The notes under the pieces are model-generated. The model had not been told where the DNA came from and did not search any database. It saw only the letters and a list, made by a program, of their open reading frames with translations. Made by a program: the position numbers and the translations under genes. A stretch of DNA of 64,000 bases, taken from the NCBI GenBank assembly GCA_012932295.1, contig JAAONU010000001.1, positions 38,657,449 through 38,721,448 on the forward strand, given 5' to 3'. This DNA comes from Cyclina sinensis (lineage: Eukaryota; Mollusca; Bivalvia; Venerida; Veneridae). Position 1 is the stretch's first letter, and every line of letters starts with the position of its first letter. This document shows positions 47,701-57,194 of this stretch, one piece after another.

Positions 47701-50535
47701 GGTGGAAGGACTTCCGTGTTATGGTCAAGGTTAAAGTTTTGTGACAAAACAAACAGACAGACAGACCAAAGACAATATGCTCCCTCAGGGGGCACAAAAA
47801 CACATCAAGGGCAATAATTCCTCTGAAAAATCAATGAACAACAAAATGCCAAAGATATGCACAACTGGTCACAGAGGACTTGTCCAAACACAGCCATTGT
47901 AAAACTGAGTGCATTTTTTTTGAAAATCAGCAAACCAGAAAATATGTACATCTAAGCTTTGCATAAAACAAATGTGTGAAGTATGTCTGAAGTCCACCAG
48001 GTGGTGTCAGGGAAGTTGTCTGGACACAGCCATTGAAAAATTTAATGCATAAAGGGCAGTATGAACCAGAAAATACTGATGATAATGACACTAAGGCCTG
48101 GCACTGATAAGCATAGGTGCAAAGTCTGGTTGGACTCCACCTGATTGTGTCAGAGATGTCCAGACAATCTTTGTGACAGACAGACAGCACGAAGCACTTG
48201 GAGGGCAACATAGCTTGCAATATGACAGAAAGCAAAAATGTCTAAGTGTTAAGACTGGTCTAAGACTGGTCTTTAATGTCAACATAACTTACTTGTCTTT
48301 CTTCATCCTCACTGCTTCTACAGGCTGGGAAAATGTTATATCCATTATGGCATCACCTTGGCTCTCATCCCATATAGCAACTGTAAGATTCAAGGATTTC
48401 TTTTAATTATATGTTATAAAGAAGACAATATTACTTGTTTCCAGGACAATTCTAAAAAGCTTTTTTTGTTATCATTTCAGTTTATTTCAATTCTATATGC
48501 CAGTATTACCAGGATTTATGAACACTGTTTAATGAAATAGAGTAATTTGATATAATCTACAGTGCCTGGATTCAAAAAGGCAGGTAGCTGATGGAAAAAT
48601 GGCACATGAAAGCATGAAAACTACATAAAGGACATCCACAGATTTACTAATTTTGAATCAAATTCCATTTTTAATAATTATTTAGAGATGCATTCTCTCA
48701 GTCAAGCTCTAATAATTTGAGACCAACTAATGACATTTACTACAAAAACAAGAACCATCACTGTAAGATGACAATGCCCCCGAAAGTGGTGCTTTGACCT
48801 TTGATTTGAGAACCAGTCATTCAGGGGTCAAGGTCAAATAAATATAGGTCAGTGGGAAGGTCTTATACAAAGGGGGTTGTGTCCAAGTATGAAGTAAATC
48901 CACTTACTAATAAGGAAGTTATGGGCAATGTGAAAATTTCTAGACAACTGGATCTTTAAGGTGAAGGTCATTCAGGGGTCAAGGTCAAATAAATACAGGA
49001 CAGTGAGATGGCCTTGTCCAAAGTGGTGTTGTGTTTAAGTATGAAGTAAATACACTTACTAATTTGGAAATTATGGCCAAATACTAGTTTCTTGACAATT
49101 GGATATTCAGGGGTCAAGGTCAAATAATTACAGGTCAGCAGGAAGGTCTTGTCCAAGAAGGTGTTCAGTCCAAGTATGAAACAAATCCACTTACTTATAA
49201 GAAAGTTATTGCCAATGTTAAAGTTTTCGGACGGACGGACAGACGGACGGACAGACGGACAGTTCAAAAACAATATGCCTCCCTTCGGGGGCATAAAAAG
49301 AAAGGAAAAAAAGGTAAATTCCTGTCTTGAAGAGCACAGCAGGCTGCCAGAGAAAGGGGCATGATGCACAATAAAATCAACACTGCTAGTTTGTACTACC
49401 TGGAGCACTGATCAAACTAATATCAGAATCTTCTCTTTAAGGTCAACCAGGTAAAACTATTCCAATGACAAAATAATTTACATTCTCATCCACAAAACTA
49501 TTAACTAAAATAAGCTAAAGTAAGTTACTACAGGATGAATGTTTGCCAGCAAACTACATGCACAAAAATATTACGATAAAACCTATAAAATACTTTTGAA
49601 GATAGACAAGTAATTTCAAGCAAAATTATAAATGTGACAATTTACCTGCCCTTTCATCAAATCTAGGAACTTTTCCCCCTCCCACCAGGGCTATAATGTT
49701 GGTTCTAAACAGCATCTCAGCACATGCCACACTCCCAACCATCTCTGTGCCTGTAAAATAGCAGTCACTTTAGTCCTTACCCCACAAAATTCTAAAATGG
49801 ACTTGTCCATCAGTGGAGAATCTAGATGGAGGTCAACTTTACAATCATTCATACTATAATGAGAATAATTCTAACTCAAAAAGGATACCTGAAATAGCAA
49901 AAAAGTACATGTAATTTCTGTAGAGAAGTATCTTTCTAACTTAAAAGTTCCAACTTACTATGACAGAGTTTTTGTGCAAGAGGATCAACATTGTAAACTC
50001 TCAACCCTGACTCTGAAGCACATGTGAAACATCCTGAAAATATTTGAGAGAGATGTCAGTATGAAAAGAGATGCAAAATATCTGGACGTCTTTACAATTT
50101 GACAGGACTACAAGTTCATGTAAACATTGTGCTATAGAAGCAACAGTATGAAATTAAATGAAGAAAATCTAAAGAATAATTTAATATAAAATTATCAATG
50201 CTATCTTGTTTCATCTTCTTTTCTTCAATCACAAAAGTAGCTTTTTTCAAATAGGATGGCCTTGTTAGATTATCTGGTCTGGTGGATCCCTGGCAGAAGT
50301 CTGATGTTCAAATCCCCATGACATCACATTCTTAGATACTGTTCAAAATACTGCTTGTTTCTTTGGTGTCACAACGGGATGCATTCAAAGCTAACTCATT
50401 GGACATATTTCTGTTTATTAAACAGACATTGTTTTAGAAACACTCATGCTTAACATATTATGTGAACTTACATAATGAAGAAAAATTACCTTGATCCTGG
50501 TTAAACCTCAGACTCAATACTCCACTTTTAGTCAT
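41740..50535 (-). CDS. WDR45: WD repeat domain phosphoinositide-interacting protein 4 (WIPI4/WDR45)
   Basis: A complete 11-exon coding region of 1020 nt (339 residues; human WDR45 is about 360). Exons, from 5-prime: 50490-50535, 49959-50033, 49646-49750, 48293-48380, 46415-46509, 45696-45769, 45069-45191, 44186-44271, 42910-43011, 42523-42641, 41740-41846. All have GT-AG borders and joining phases. It opens [20 protein letters not shown]. Family signatures: [58 protein letters not shown] at residues 220-223, the phosphoinositide-binding motif of the PROPPIN family; [20 protein letters not shown]; ending [13 protein letters not shown] proteins are seven-bladed propellers that bind PI3P on forming autophagosomes, and WIPI4 works with ATG2. 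Introns hold many repeats. Exon 7 has extra tandem donors. Confidence 0.95.
43262..43885. repeat. 22-bp minisatellite, about 28 copies, in WDR45 intron 8
   Basis: The unit reads CCTGCATTTACCCCACCATATT, with variants CACTTACC, CATACT and CCCTATT. Because 22 is not a multiple of three and few units contain stops, two long overlapping ORFs arise; they are artefacts. The C-rich strand is plus, so the WDR45 pre-mRNA carries the G-rich strand. Confidence 0.95.
44905..45122 (-). repeat. Triplicated exon 7 end with splice donor in WDR45
   Basis: A 72-73-bp unit made of the last ~53 bp of exon 7 and the first ~19 bp of intron 7 is present three times. Donors follow GTTAAG at 45069 (joins the family consensus directly), 44997 and 44924. 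Use of the second adds 24 in-frame residues; use of the third shifts frame into a stop. Copies differ by a few substitutions and a poly-A length change. Confidence 0.9.
46290..46360 (-). repeat. SINE-like B-box remnant in WDR45 intron 4-5 flank
   Basis: On the minus strand a tRNA-like stretch ends with GTCTCAGGTTTGAGTCCAG, a good B box, preceded by GAAGCTCTTCACTGATCTGG. It lies downstream of exon 5 (46415). No body or tail was recognised. Confidence 0.35.
46960..48190. repeat. Diverged tandem repeats and a worn element in WDR45 intron 4
   Basis: Loose ~170-200-bp repeats share phrases like CTTGGCACAGATCA, AAGTTTGGCTGAAA and GGCAATAATTCCTCTG. Within them lies a nested block (about 47600-47800) with a GACAGACAGACC microsatellite and the hairpin TGCTCCCTCAGGGGGCA, the same 3-prime plan as E3. 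Its left end may be the ATGCCCCTATCGGGGCAT hairpin at 47608. Confidence 0.5.
48748..49298 (+). mobile_element. Helentron/HINE-like element E3 in WDR45 intron 3
   Basis: The left end contains TGCCCCCGAA (48775 on). The right end is a hairpin, CTCCCTTCGGGGGCATA (49279-49294), preceded by (GGAC)n at about 49231-49260. Three tandem units start TCAGGGGTCAAGGTCAAATA at 48821, 48972 and 49107. Same architecture as E1, E2 and E4 with different terminal sequence. Confidence 0.7.
50250..50395 (+). repeat. SINE-like fragment in WDR45 intron 1
   Basis: GGCCTTGTTAGATTATCTGG is followed by GATGTTCAAATCCCCATG, a B-box-like word, and then a non-coding body. A weak match to a tRNA-derived head. Confidence 0.35.
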
Positions 50536-50579
50536 CTCTCAAATTTGCATGTCTCTATCACTTGCAGAAATCTCTGGAA
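50536..50579 (-). other. WDR45: WDR45 5-prime UTR part of the first coding exon
   Basis: A pyrimidine-rich acceptor (TATTTCTCTTCCAG) ends at 50580. The 44 nt before the start codon contain one upstream ATG with a three-codon reading frame (ATG CAA ATT TGA). This supports a separate non-coding first exon further upstream. Confidence 0.6.
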
Positions 50580-51469
50580 GAGAAATACTACAGTAGATAC
50601 ACAAACTTGTCACAAAGATCTAACATATCCAATACTACCTACTTGATATAAGTAGTAAATCAATATGGAGGTCATCCCTAATTACAACTAACCACTCTGA
50701 CTAACATCATTTAGCTTAAGACTAGAGTAAATGAAACAGTGTGATCTAATAGCAAGTACTTTTACATTTTTTACTGATTTTTATTAACTCATGTCCATTT
50801 TTCAAAGTATAATTTTAATTTTGTACAAATAATCTGCAGAAATAAATATCAAATTTTAATCATTGTTAATCTAAACTTTTCAAACCTAAACTAAGTTCTA
50901 CCTCACACCAAGTCGAAAAAAAAGAAAAAAGAATCTGGTATCTATAGAAATTACAAAATGTCTTTGACAGTTTATGGGCATTAAAAATACACTAACTAAT
51001 GTACTAGTGCAAAGCCCCCCGGAAGCTCCTGAAATATCAGGAATTTGGATGACTGATATTGCCTTTTCCTTAAACTTAAGTTGTTACATGTGAAAGTAAA
51101 AATAAGCATGCTAACTCTGAAAAATGACTGAAAATTTTCTATTCTTTATACCAGAATATAACTTTACAAGTTAGAGCCTGTTTGCATGCAAAAAAAGATC
51201 AGTATGTCTATTAAAGAAAGGACATTACACAGAACTGGAAAAAAGTTGTTTTTATGGAAAAATGAATGCACTATCCATATTCAATTGTTTAAGTACAAAA
51301 GTCACAGAAAGCAACACCGGCTATGTCTGGCTTTCGCAGCCATAATCCCCACTTATCACCGTTGCTATCTACTTCATTTAACCATTGCCACCTCCATTTG
51401 TTAGTTTGTTTTCGTTCCAGTTCATCAGTGTTATATCCCGTGGTCAAAACTTCATTGCAGCGCTATATT

Positions 51470-52325
51470 TAACAAGAGCCATGTTACACATGGTTAATCC
51501 CCCCGCCGGGAAGAAGCTACCTGAAGGTTGTACTTTCAAACACTCAATGTAATAATGTTTGAAGAAAATCCCACAAAAAGAAGGCAAGGTAGATTTATTG
51601 TTCTTGCAAACTGCACTTCCTACCAATGTGCTATGTCAGTGTATTAAGTTTGAAGAAAATCGCTCAAGCACTTCTGGAGTTATGCTTCGGACAAAGTTTT
51701 TCAAATAAATCTGATAAAGGGGAATAATTCTAAAAGTAGGCAAGGTAGAGTTATTATTCTTACACACTGCACCTCCTCCAAATGTGCTCTTTCAGAATAT
51801 GAAGTTTGAAGAAAATCACTCAAGTACTTTTGGAGTTATGCTCCGGACAAAACTGGAACGGATGCACACACGGAAGAACAGGCGGGGGAATAATAAGTTC
51901 AAGAATTCAAGAATTAGATATACATGTATATGCTGGGATTTTTAAAATGTAAACAAGTAAGTCTGATAAAGGGGAATAACTCTAAAAAATAGGCAAGGTA
52001 GAGTTATTGGACTTGCACACTGCACTACCTACCAATGTGCTCTGTCAGTGTATGAAGTTTGAATAAAATCCCTCAAGTAGTTTTTAAGTTATGCTCCGGA
52101 CAAAATTTATCAAGTAATTCTGATAAAGGCGAATAACTCTAAAAATAGGCAAGGTAGAGTTATTGGACTTGCACACTGCACTACCTACCAATGTGCTCTG
52201 TCAGTGTATGAAGTTTGAATAAAAAACTTCAAGTAGTTTTTGAGTTATGCTCTGGACAAAATTGTTTCGGACGGACGCATGGAGGGCATTTCTAATATCC
52301 CCTTCGCCTTGGCGGGGGGATAAAT
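51470..52325 (+). mobile_element. Helentron/HINE-like element E4 in WDR45 intron 1
   Basis: The left end carries TTAATCCCCCCGCC (about 51495-51508). The right end is a hairpin, CCCCTTCGCCTTGGCGGGG, followed by GGATAAATAA (to 52325). Four to five tandem ~150-160-bp units share AGGCAAGGTAGAGTTATT, CTACCAATGTGCTCTGTCAG and GTTATGCTCCGGACAAA. The GGAC motif is short (CGGACGGACGCATGG). No coding capacity. Confidence 0.7.
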
Positions 52326-52344
52326 AAGTTTTTTACAAGTTTAT

Positions 52345-52617
52345 TTGGACTGGTATACCAGAGGTCCCGAGTTCGATCCCCCACTCCTCCACTAACATTA
52401 CTAATAGTCTTTCGGATGAGACTTTAAACCGGGGTCCCATGTATCAGTGCTATACACTGAGCATGTAAAAGAACCAGGGGTGTCTCTGGAATGGGATGCT
52501 TTCTGTATCTTGCACTACCCCCATAACATAAAATAACTAATCTCTTCAGGGGGCGTCGGTCATATGGGCAACCGGTACCAACAGTAAGTAAGCTCAAATA
52601 GATAGATAGATAGTTTA
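52345..52617 (+). repeat. tRNA-derived SINE (second copy) with GATA tail
   Basis: The B-box word GAGTTCGATCCCCCACTCC is followed by TTTCGGATGAGAC, TATACACTGAGCATG, GGGATGCTTTCTGTATCTTG and a (GATA)n tail. It shares its body with the SINE at 735-1135. The 5-prime half of the tRNA-like head is missing. Confidence 0.7.
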
Positions 52618-52901
52618 TCTGTATTTCAATCACACTTCTTCGTCGATACAGGAAGTGTTTTTCATAGCAAATGGTTCCCCATTTATTGGTACTATTATAG
52701 TATCAAGCCGGTCAAAAGATGCTATTTTTAGCGCGACCCACATCTAATTAGTTTATTTAAAGGCCACGCTTTGATAAGCTGATCAGTCGTGAGATTTATC
52801 AGTAGACAAAGAAGATTAAAGGTGTTTTTGTTTTTGCTACTCCAGCCAATCTGCGCATGTTTTTCAGTGGCTAGTTTCGTTTATAAGCAGCTAAAGTGTC
52901 T

Positions 52902-52902
<1 letters not shown>

Positions 52903-52941
<39 letters not shown>
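52903..52941 (+). repeat. 39-bp poly-C tract
   Basis: An uninterrupted C run after CTA. Its length is probably unreliable in the assembly. Confidence 0.95.
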
Positions 52942-52943
<2 letters not shown>

Positions 52944-53234
52944 AATTTCTCAACGGATTTAGACGATTTGGAAAACTGACCCCTGTTGATTTAAAAAAAC
53001 CGGAGGTTCCGGAGAATTCTGGAAAACTTTTAACCATGCACTTAGAAAAATGTTCCCTAACCTTGGATTTAAACGAAGAGGTGGTTCTAGAATCCCAGTC
53101 CTATAAATAAGCCACCACCTTACTATTTTATCTAACATTACTTATATATTTTATCTCATTTAAAATGAAAGAAGTGATCTATTGGACTACTAGAATCCAC
53201 AGGTGTTTGAAACATACATTTTTTTTGCCTTCTA

Positions 53235-54191
53235 CAGGGTTTCCACTGGCCAATTTTATTTTTCCGCCAATGGGGAGGGTTCCGGGAGGGAACTCCCGGG
53301 CGTCGAAAATTTTTCAATTTCTCATTTCTAAAGACTCAATTTACAACATATCTAGAGCTTCAACTGTTATGAATATTTTATGGCATTAAAGCATTTTAAA
53401 ATGATAAATCTAATATTTTTATGACTTTAATTTTCTAAAATCTACATACATCATATCAACAAATTACAATTTATTTATCATTATCAAGGCTCACACTGGC
53501 TTAAAAAAATAATAGCCAATATTCTTAATTTAAAAAAAAGATAGCAAAAAGTTCAGATATACTGATACCTCCACTGTTTTCTTAGATCTACATAAAACCA
53601 TGGCTTTAATTAGCGTATAGAAATTAAACTTGCAGACATTCACAGAATGCAGCCCTTTTTTCTGAATCACTTACTGAAAAATGGCAACATCACCAATGTA
53701 CTTATATTTTTTTTGTCTTTGTACTAAAGATTTAAAAAAAAAAACATTGCTTCTTTTCGTTTTTAATAATTATAAAAAAAATCGGAGTCGCGAAAATATG
53801 TGACAATTGAAAAATTTTCTGTTTTCTGCAGAAATATACATAATTTTGGTTGTTCTACATAAAATTGTGTGGGAGTAAATACTTTTTAATTATTTTAACA
53901 TTGCTTTCCACTGGCGATTTAATCAAGCAGCCTAAAACAAATTTCAAAATTTGCAATTTCGGCGAGTATTTTCCCAACATGTGACCGTCGACAATAAGAT
54001 CAAATTGACATGTAATCGCCGCTGGCAGTAACACTTTTCACAACTTTCATTTAGATTTATCAATCAGCAATCAATTAGGGCATTTTTTATTCAAATATAC
54101 ATCGGAAAAATATTTTTTTATGCTTTTTTTTCGCCACTTCCAAATATTTTTTCGCCGTTTGCGAAATTGGCGAATCGCAGCGGAAACCCTG
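53235..54191. mobile_element. CAGGG-ended DNA element (hAT-like MITE, 957 bp)
   Basis: The left end is CAGGGTTTCCACTGGCCAAT and the right end, complemented, is CAGGGTTTCCGCTG. Further in, both ends share CGCCAAT-type words. The direct repeat CTTCTA lies immediately outside both ends (53229-53234 and 54192-54197). CAGGG ends recall the hAT superfamily, whose usual duplication is 8 bp, so the 6-bp match leaves the class open. No transposase is present. Confidence 0.65.
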
Positions 54192-54199
54192 CTTCTATA

Positions 54200-55100
54200 T
54201 ATGTGCTTATTACTACTGTATTAGTCTCAATATTTTGTCTCCGAATGTGAACTGATTCACTTCTACTTCTACTTGGTACTCCCGAGCAATCAATACTGAC
54301 TATAACTGGGAGGCGCTTTGTCAGGAAAACTGTGTTAAAAAAAGTATTAGGTGCACTGTTAAAAGTTTAAAAGATAAAAAGTTCACAGAGTAAGAGAGTG
54401 CATAAAACAATATGGGCGGGGCTAGATGGTGACGTTCACCAGCCTATCCTTAAAGATATCTAGGCTGGGACTGGATTTGATCTGGTATGGTAAGCTTTTT
54501 CAATACCTTAAAGTTCTGGGAAAGTAGGAGTTGAGGTGATACTGGGTACCTTCTATTTAGTCTCACTTTGATCTGCAGCTAATCAAGCAGATTTACCAAA
54601 TCATATGCGGATGGGCACATATTATCGGTCGTTTGTCCCATATTCTGCAGAGTTTACAACAAAAATGGTGATGTTAAGATCAAATATGATTTAACCGTAC
54701 CAGCCCCCTTTCATCGAAGAAAAAATATTAATAATATAAGCATAAACTGAAACACTTGTTTTGCATCTGTTTATCTGCCATTTAATTTAATTTCTGGCAA
54801 TCAGAATCCCTTGGTGAATAAGGCAATGATGTGATGGTTGCTGTTAAAATTTCCTGAAGCATTCCTTCCGTGAGATTTCTGCTGCAGTTTAAAATTAGGT
54901 TTAAAGGTTGATCAAATAAAAAATATCAAATCTATGAAAGGGGTTCAACACTATGCATAAGCATATTAGGCTACTATTGATACTATATCACTAATTATAT
55001 AGTGGTAACAAGCACATGTAGAAAGCCAAAAAAATGATAGTTATATAGTTGTAATAACCACATACTGAAGACCAAAAAACTTGTTTCAATCATCTGTGCT
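54200..55100. other. WDR45 intron 1 sequence without recognised feature
   Basis: AT-rich intronic DNA. I see no exon, tRNA box or element end. Confidence 0.4.
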
Positions 55101-55112
55101 AGAGAATCCTAG

Positions 55113-56787
55113 GGTTGCAAGACACTTCACCCCCCAGACACTTCACCCCTCCAAATTTTGCAGACACTTCACCCCCCAAGACACTTCACCCCCCAAAATT
55201 AGTAAGACACTTCACCCCCCCAAAATTAGTAAGACACTTCACCCCCCAAAATTTAATTTAGAAATATATGTGAACCTTAACTTTTATGTAGGTATGTAGG
55301 CATATTTGTTATATTTTTGTAGTAATTTTGCATATCAAACAAAAATATGACAATTTATTTCTGTTATATTTTTGTATTAAAAACATTAACTATTCAAACA
55401 AAAAAACATTATTAAAAGCAACATTTAAAGAGTATATAAATAACATTTACGACAAATGCAGCCTTGGATATACCTGTTAGATAAATGTTCTTACTTATAC
55501 TTTTGTCCAGCAAATGAGTTATCATAATATGGTATGATGGCTTTGTGCAATACTGGTCTGAATGACTTTTTTCACAATAGCTACATGTATTCGTTTAAAA
55601 CTTTTTTCTGTAATGTTTAAATAAAATGTTTTAATTTTTTGTATGTTATTTTGGAGCAAAATTGTAATCATTGTACTTATTCCTAGTAAGATTAAAAGAG
55701 TCTATCTATATAATCATGCATATTCTCATCAGACAGTTGTATATTGTCACATTGTATATTCAACATTATTTGGCTAAAATCTGTTTATTGAATTACATGG
55801 TAAGTGTGCCACTTATTGATCTCCTATCACATGGCGTAATTATGCCTGAATAAAATTATTACAATATGCAATATTAATTTATTGCATAAAATAATTGATG
55901 TAATAACAGGTGTGTTCAGGTAAATAACTAAATACCTTTGCTTATTAATTATGTAACAACTTCCTGGAATAAGTTGATATATTTAAATTGATTTATAAAA
56001 TTATCAAGAAATTAAAATTGAAAAGTCAATGAATACTTACATATCTTTTTAATCTTCTAATTACTCGTTATGGGCCTGTAGCTGTTTTTATAAATTACTC
56101 CAAATATAAATCCAGCCAAAGACTATTTATTTATTGATGCTGTAATATACACAATATAGTTTTTCACAGGCACCTCCGAATTAAAAATTTAATTTGATCA
56201 ATTAACAATTTTAATTTCTGGCCATTAAATACATACATAATGGTATTAGTCTTTGTCCTGTGTCAGTGTGTCGTCAATTAGAGATAAAAGGAGGTGTGAA
56301 AGGGATTATATTTGCCAAATTGAATAGAACATAGCTAAATTATTTTGATATAATAAATAATATTTATTAGTATCAACTTACAAAATAATATTAATAGACA
56401 TTTATACAATGATCCTATTCCCAGCCAAACACCAAAATCTGTATGTGCCCGGACAACAAAACCATTAAAAATTCTATATGATTCATACGACACAAATACA
56501 TATAACTATTAACACCTGTAATTGTCTATAAGTAACAAAAAATAAAATGGGGGGGGGGGGGTGTGAAGTGTCTGTGTCATTTTTCATGAAATGAGGGGTG
56601 AAGTGTCTGGGGGGTGAAGTGTCTGGAAAAAAAGGCTTGGGGTGAAGTGTCTGGGGGGGTGAATAGCCCAACAAATTGTGCGCCAGGGCTCTTTATTATA
56701 TAGACGACATCTATGTAATATCAGTTTGTAAATCGGTCGGTCTTGCAGTCGAACTATTGAGACTAGGGGGTGAAGTGCCTGTAAATC
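55113..56787. mobile_element. DNA transposon with 8-bp target duplications and subterminal repeats
   Basis: The direct repeat AATCCTAG lies immediately outside both ends (55105-55112 and 56788-56795). The ends are inverted repeats: GGTTGCAAGACACTTCAC on the left and GATTTACAGGCACTTCAC (complemented) on the right, both continuing in CCCCC, with 17 of 22 positions equal. The word AGACACTTCACCCCCC recurs about six times in the left 140 bp, and its complement five to six times in the right 240 bp. Such facing subterminal repeats are typical transposase-binding arrays. An 8-bp duplication fits hAT, among others. Internal ORFs are short, so it is non-autonomous. Confidence 0.8.
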
Positions 56788-56941
56788 AATCCTAGTAAGT
56801 ACATGTATGAAGTTGCTTTGTGCTATTTGAACTTGTTGGCAAGGACTACAGACTTGGTTCATCTATTGGTTGGTGTGTCATCTGATGTTGTACTGGCCAA
56901 TTTAATCTTATATTCTTGAAAATAAATTACAAATTTTTACC

Positions 56942-57194
56942 TCTTCGTGTTTTACGTTGTGCGTCTAGTTTCCTTTTGTCGGCCTGGTTCCTGGCGTGAT
57001 GAAGTTTCAAACTAGATTTATAAACGAAATTTTTAAAAAATGATTGAAAATATTTGATTCTCTTAATATTTCTTTTTATAATTTTAACTGTTTAAGTTTG
57101 TATACAACTCAAATCAATATCTTCCTTTTTTTACTTTGATCTGTAAATTAAAGAAATCAAAAAATATTTCGTTTCATGAAAACATTTCCTAAAG
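56942..57194. promoter_or_regulatory. Probable bidirectional promoter of WDR45 and RBM22
   Basis: The two genes are transcribed away from this interval. A good donor on the minus strand (GAAGAG/GTAAAAATT, exon end at 56941) defines a likely non-coding WDR45 first exon of about 60 bp or more. RBM22 starts at 57195. The start codon lies in AAAGATGGCGACAG, close to the YY1 consensus often found at housekeeping gene starts. No TATA box in a convincing place. Confidence 0.5.

Noticed and set aside
48968..49408. 146-residue minus-strand ORF with VRPSVRPSE
   Set aside because: It is produced by the (GGAC)n microsatellite and tandem units of E3. The same artefact explains the ORF at 27109-27333.
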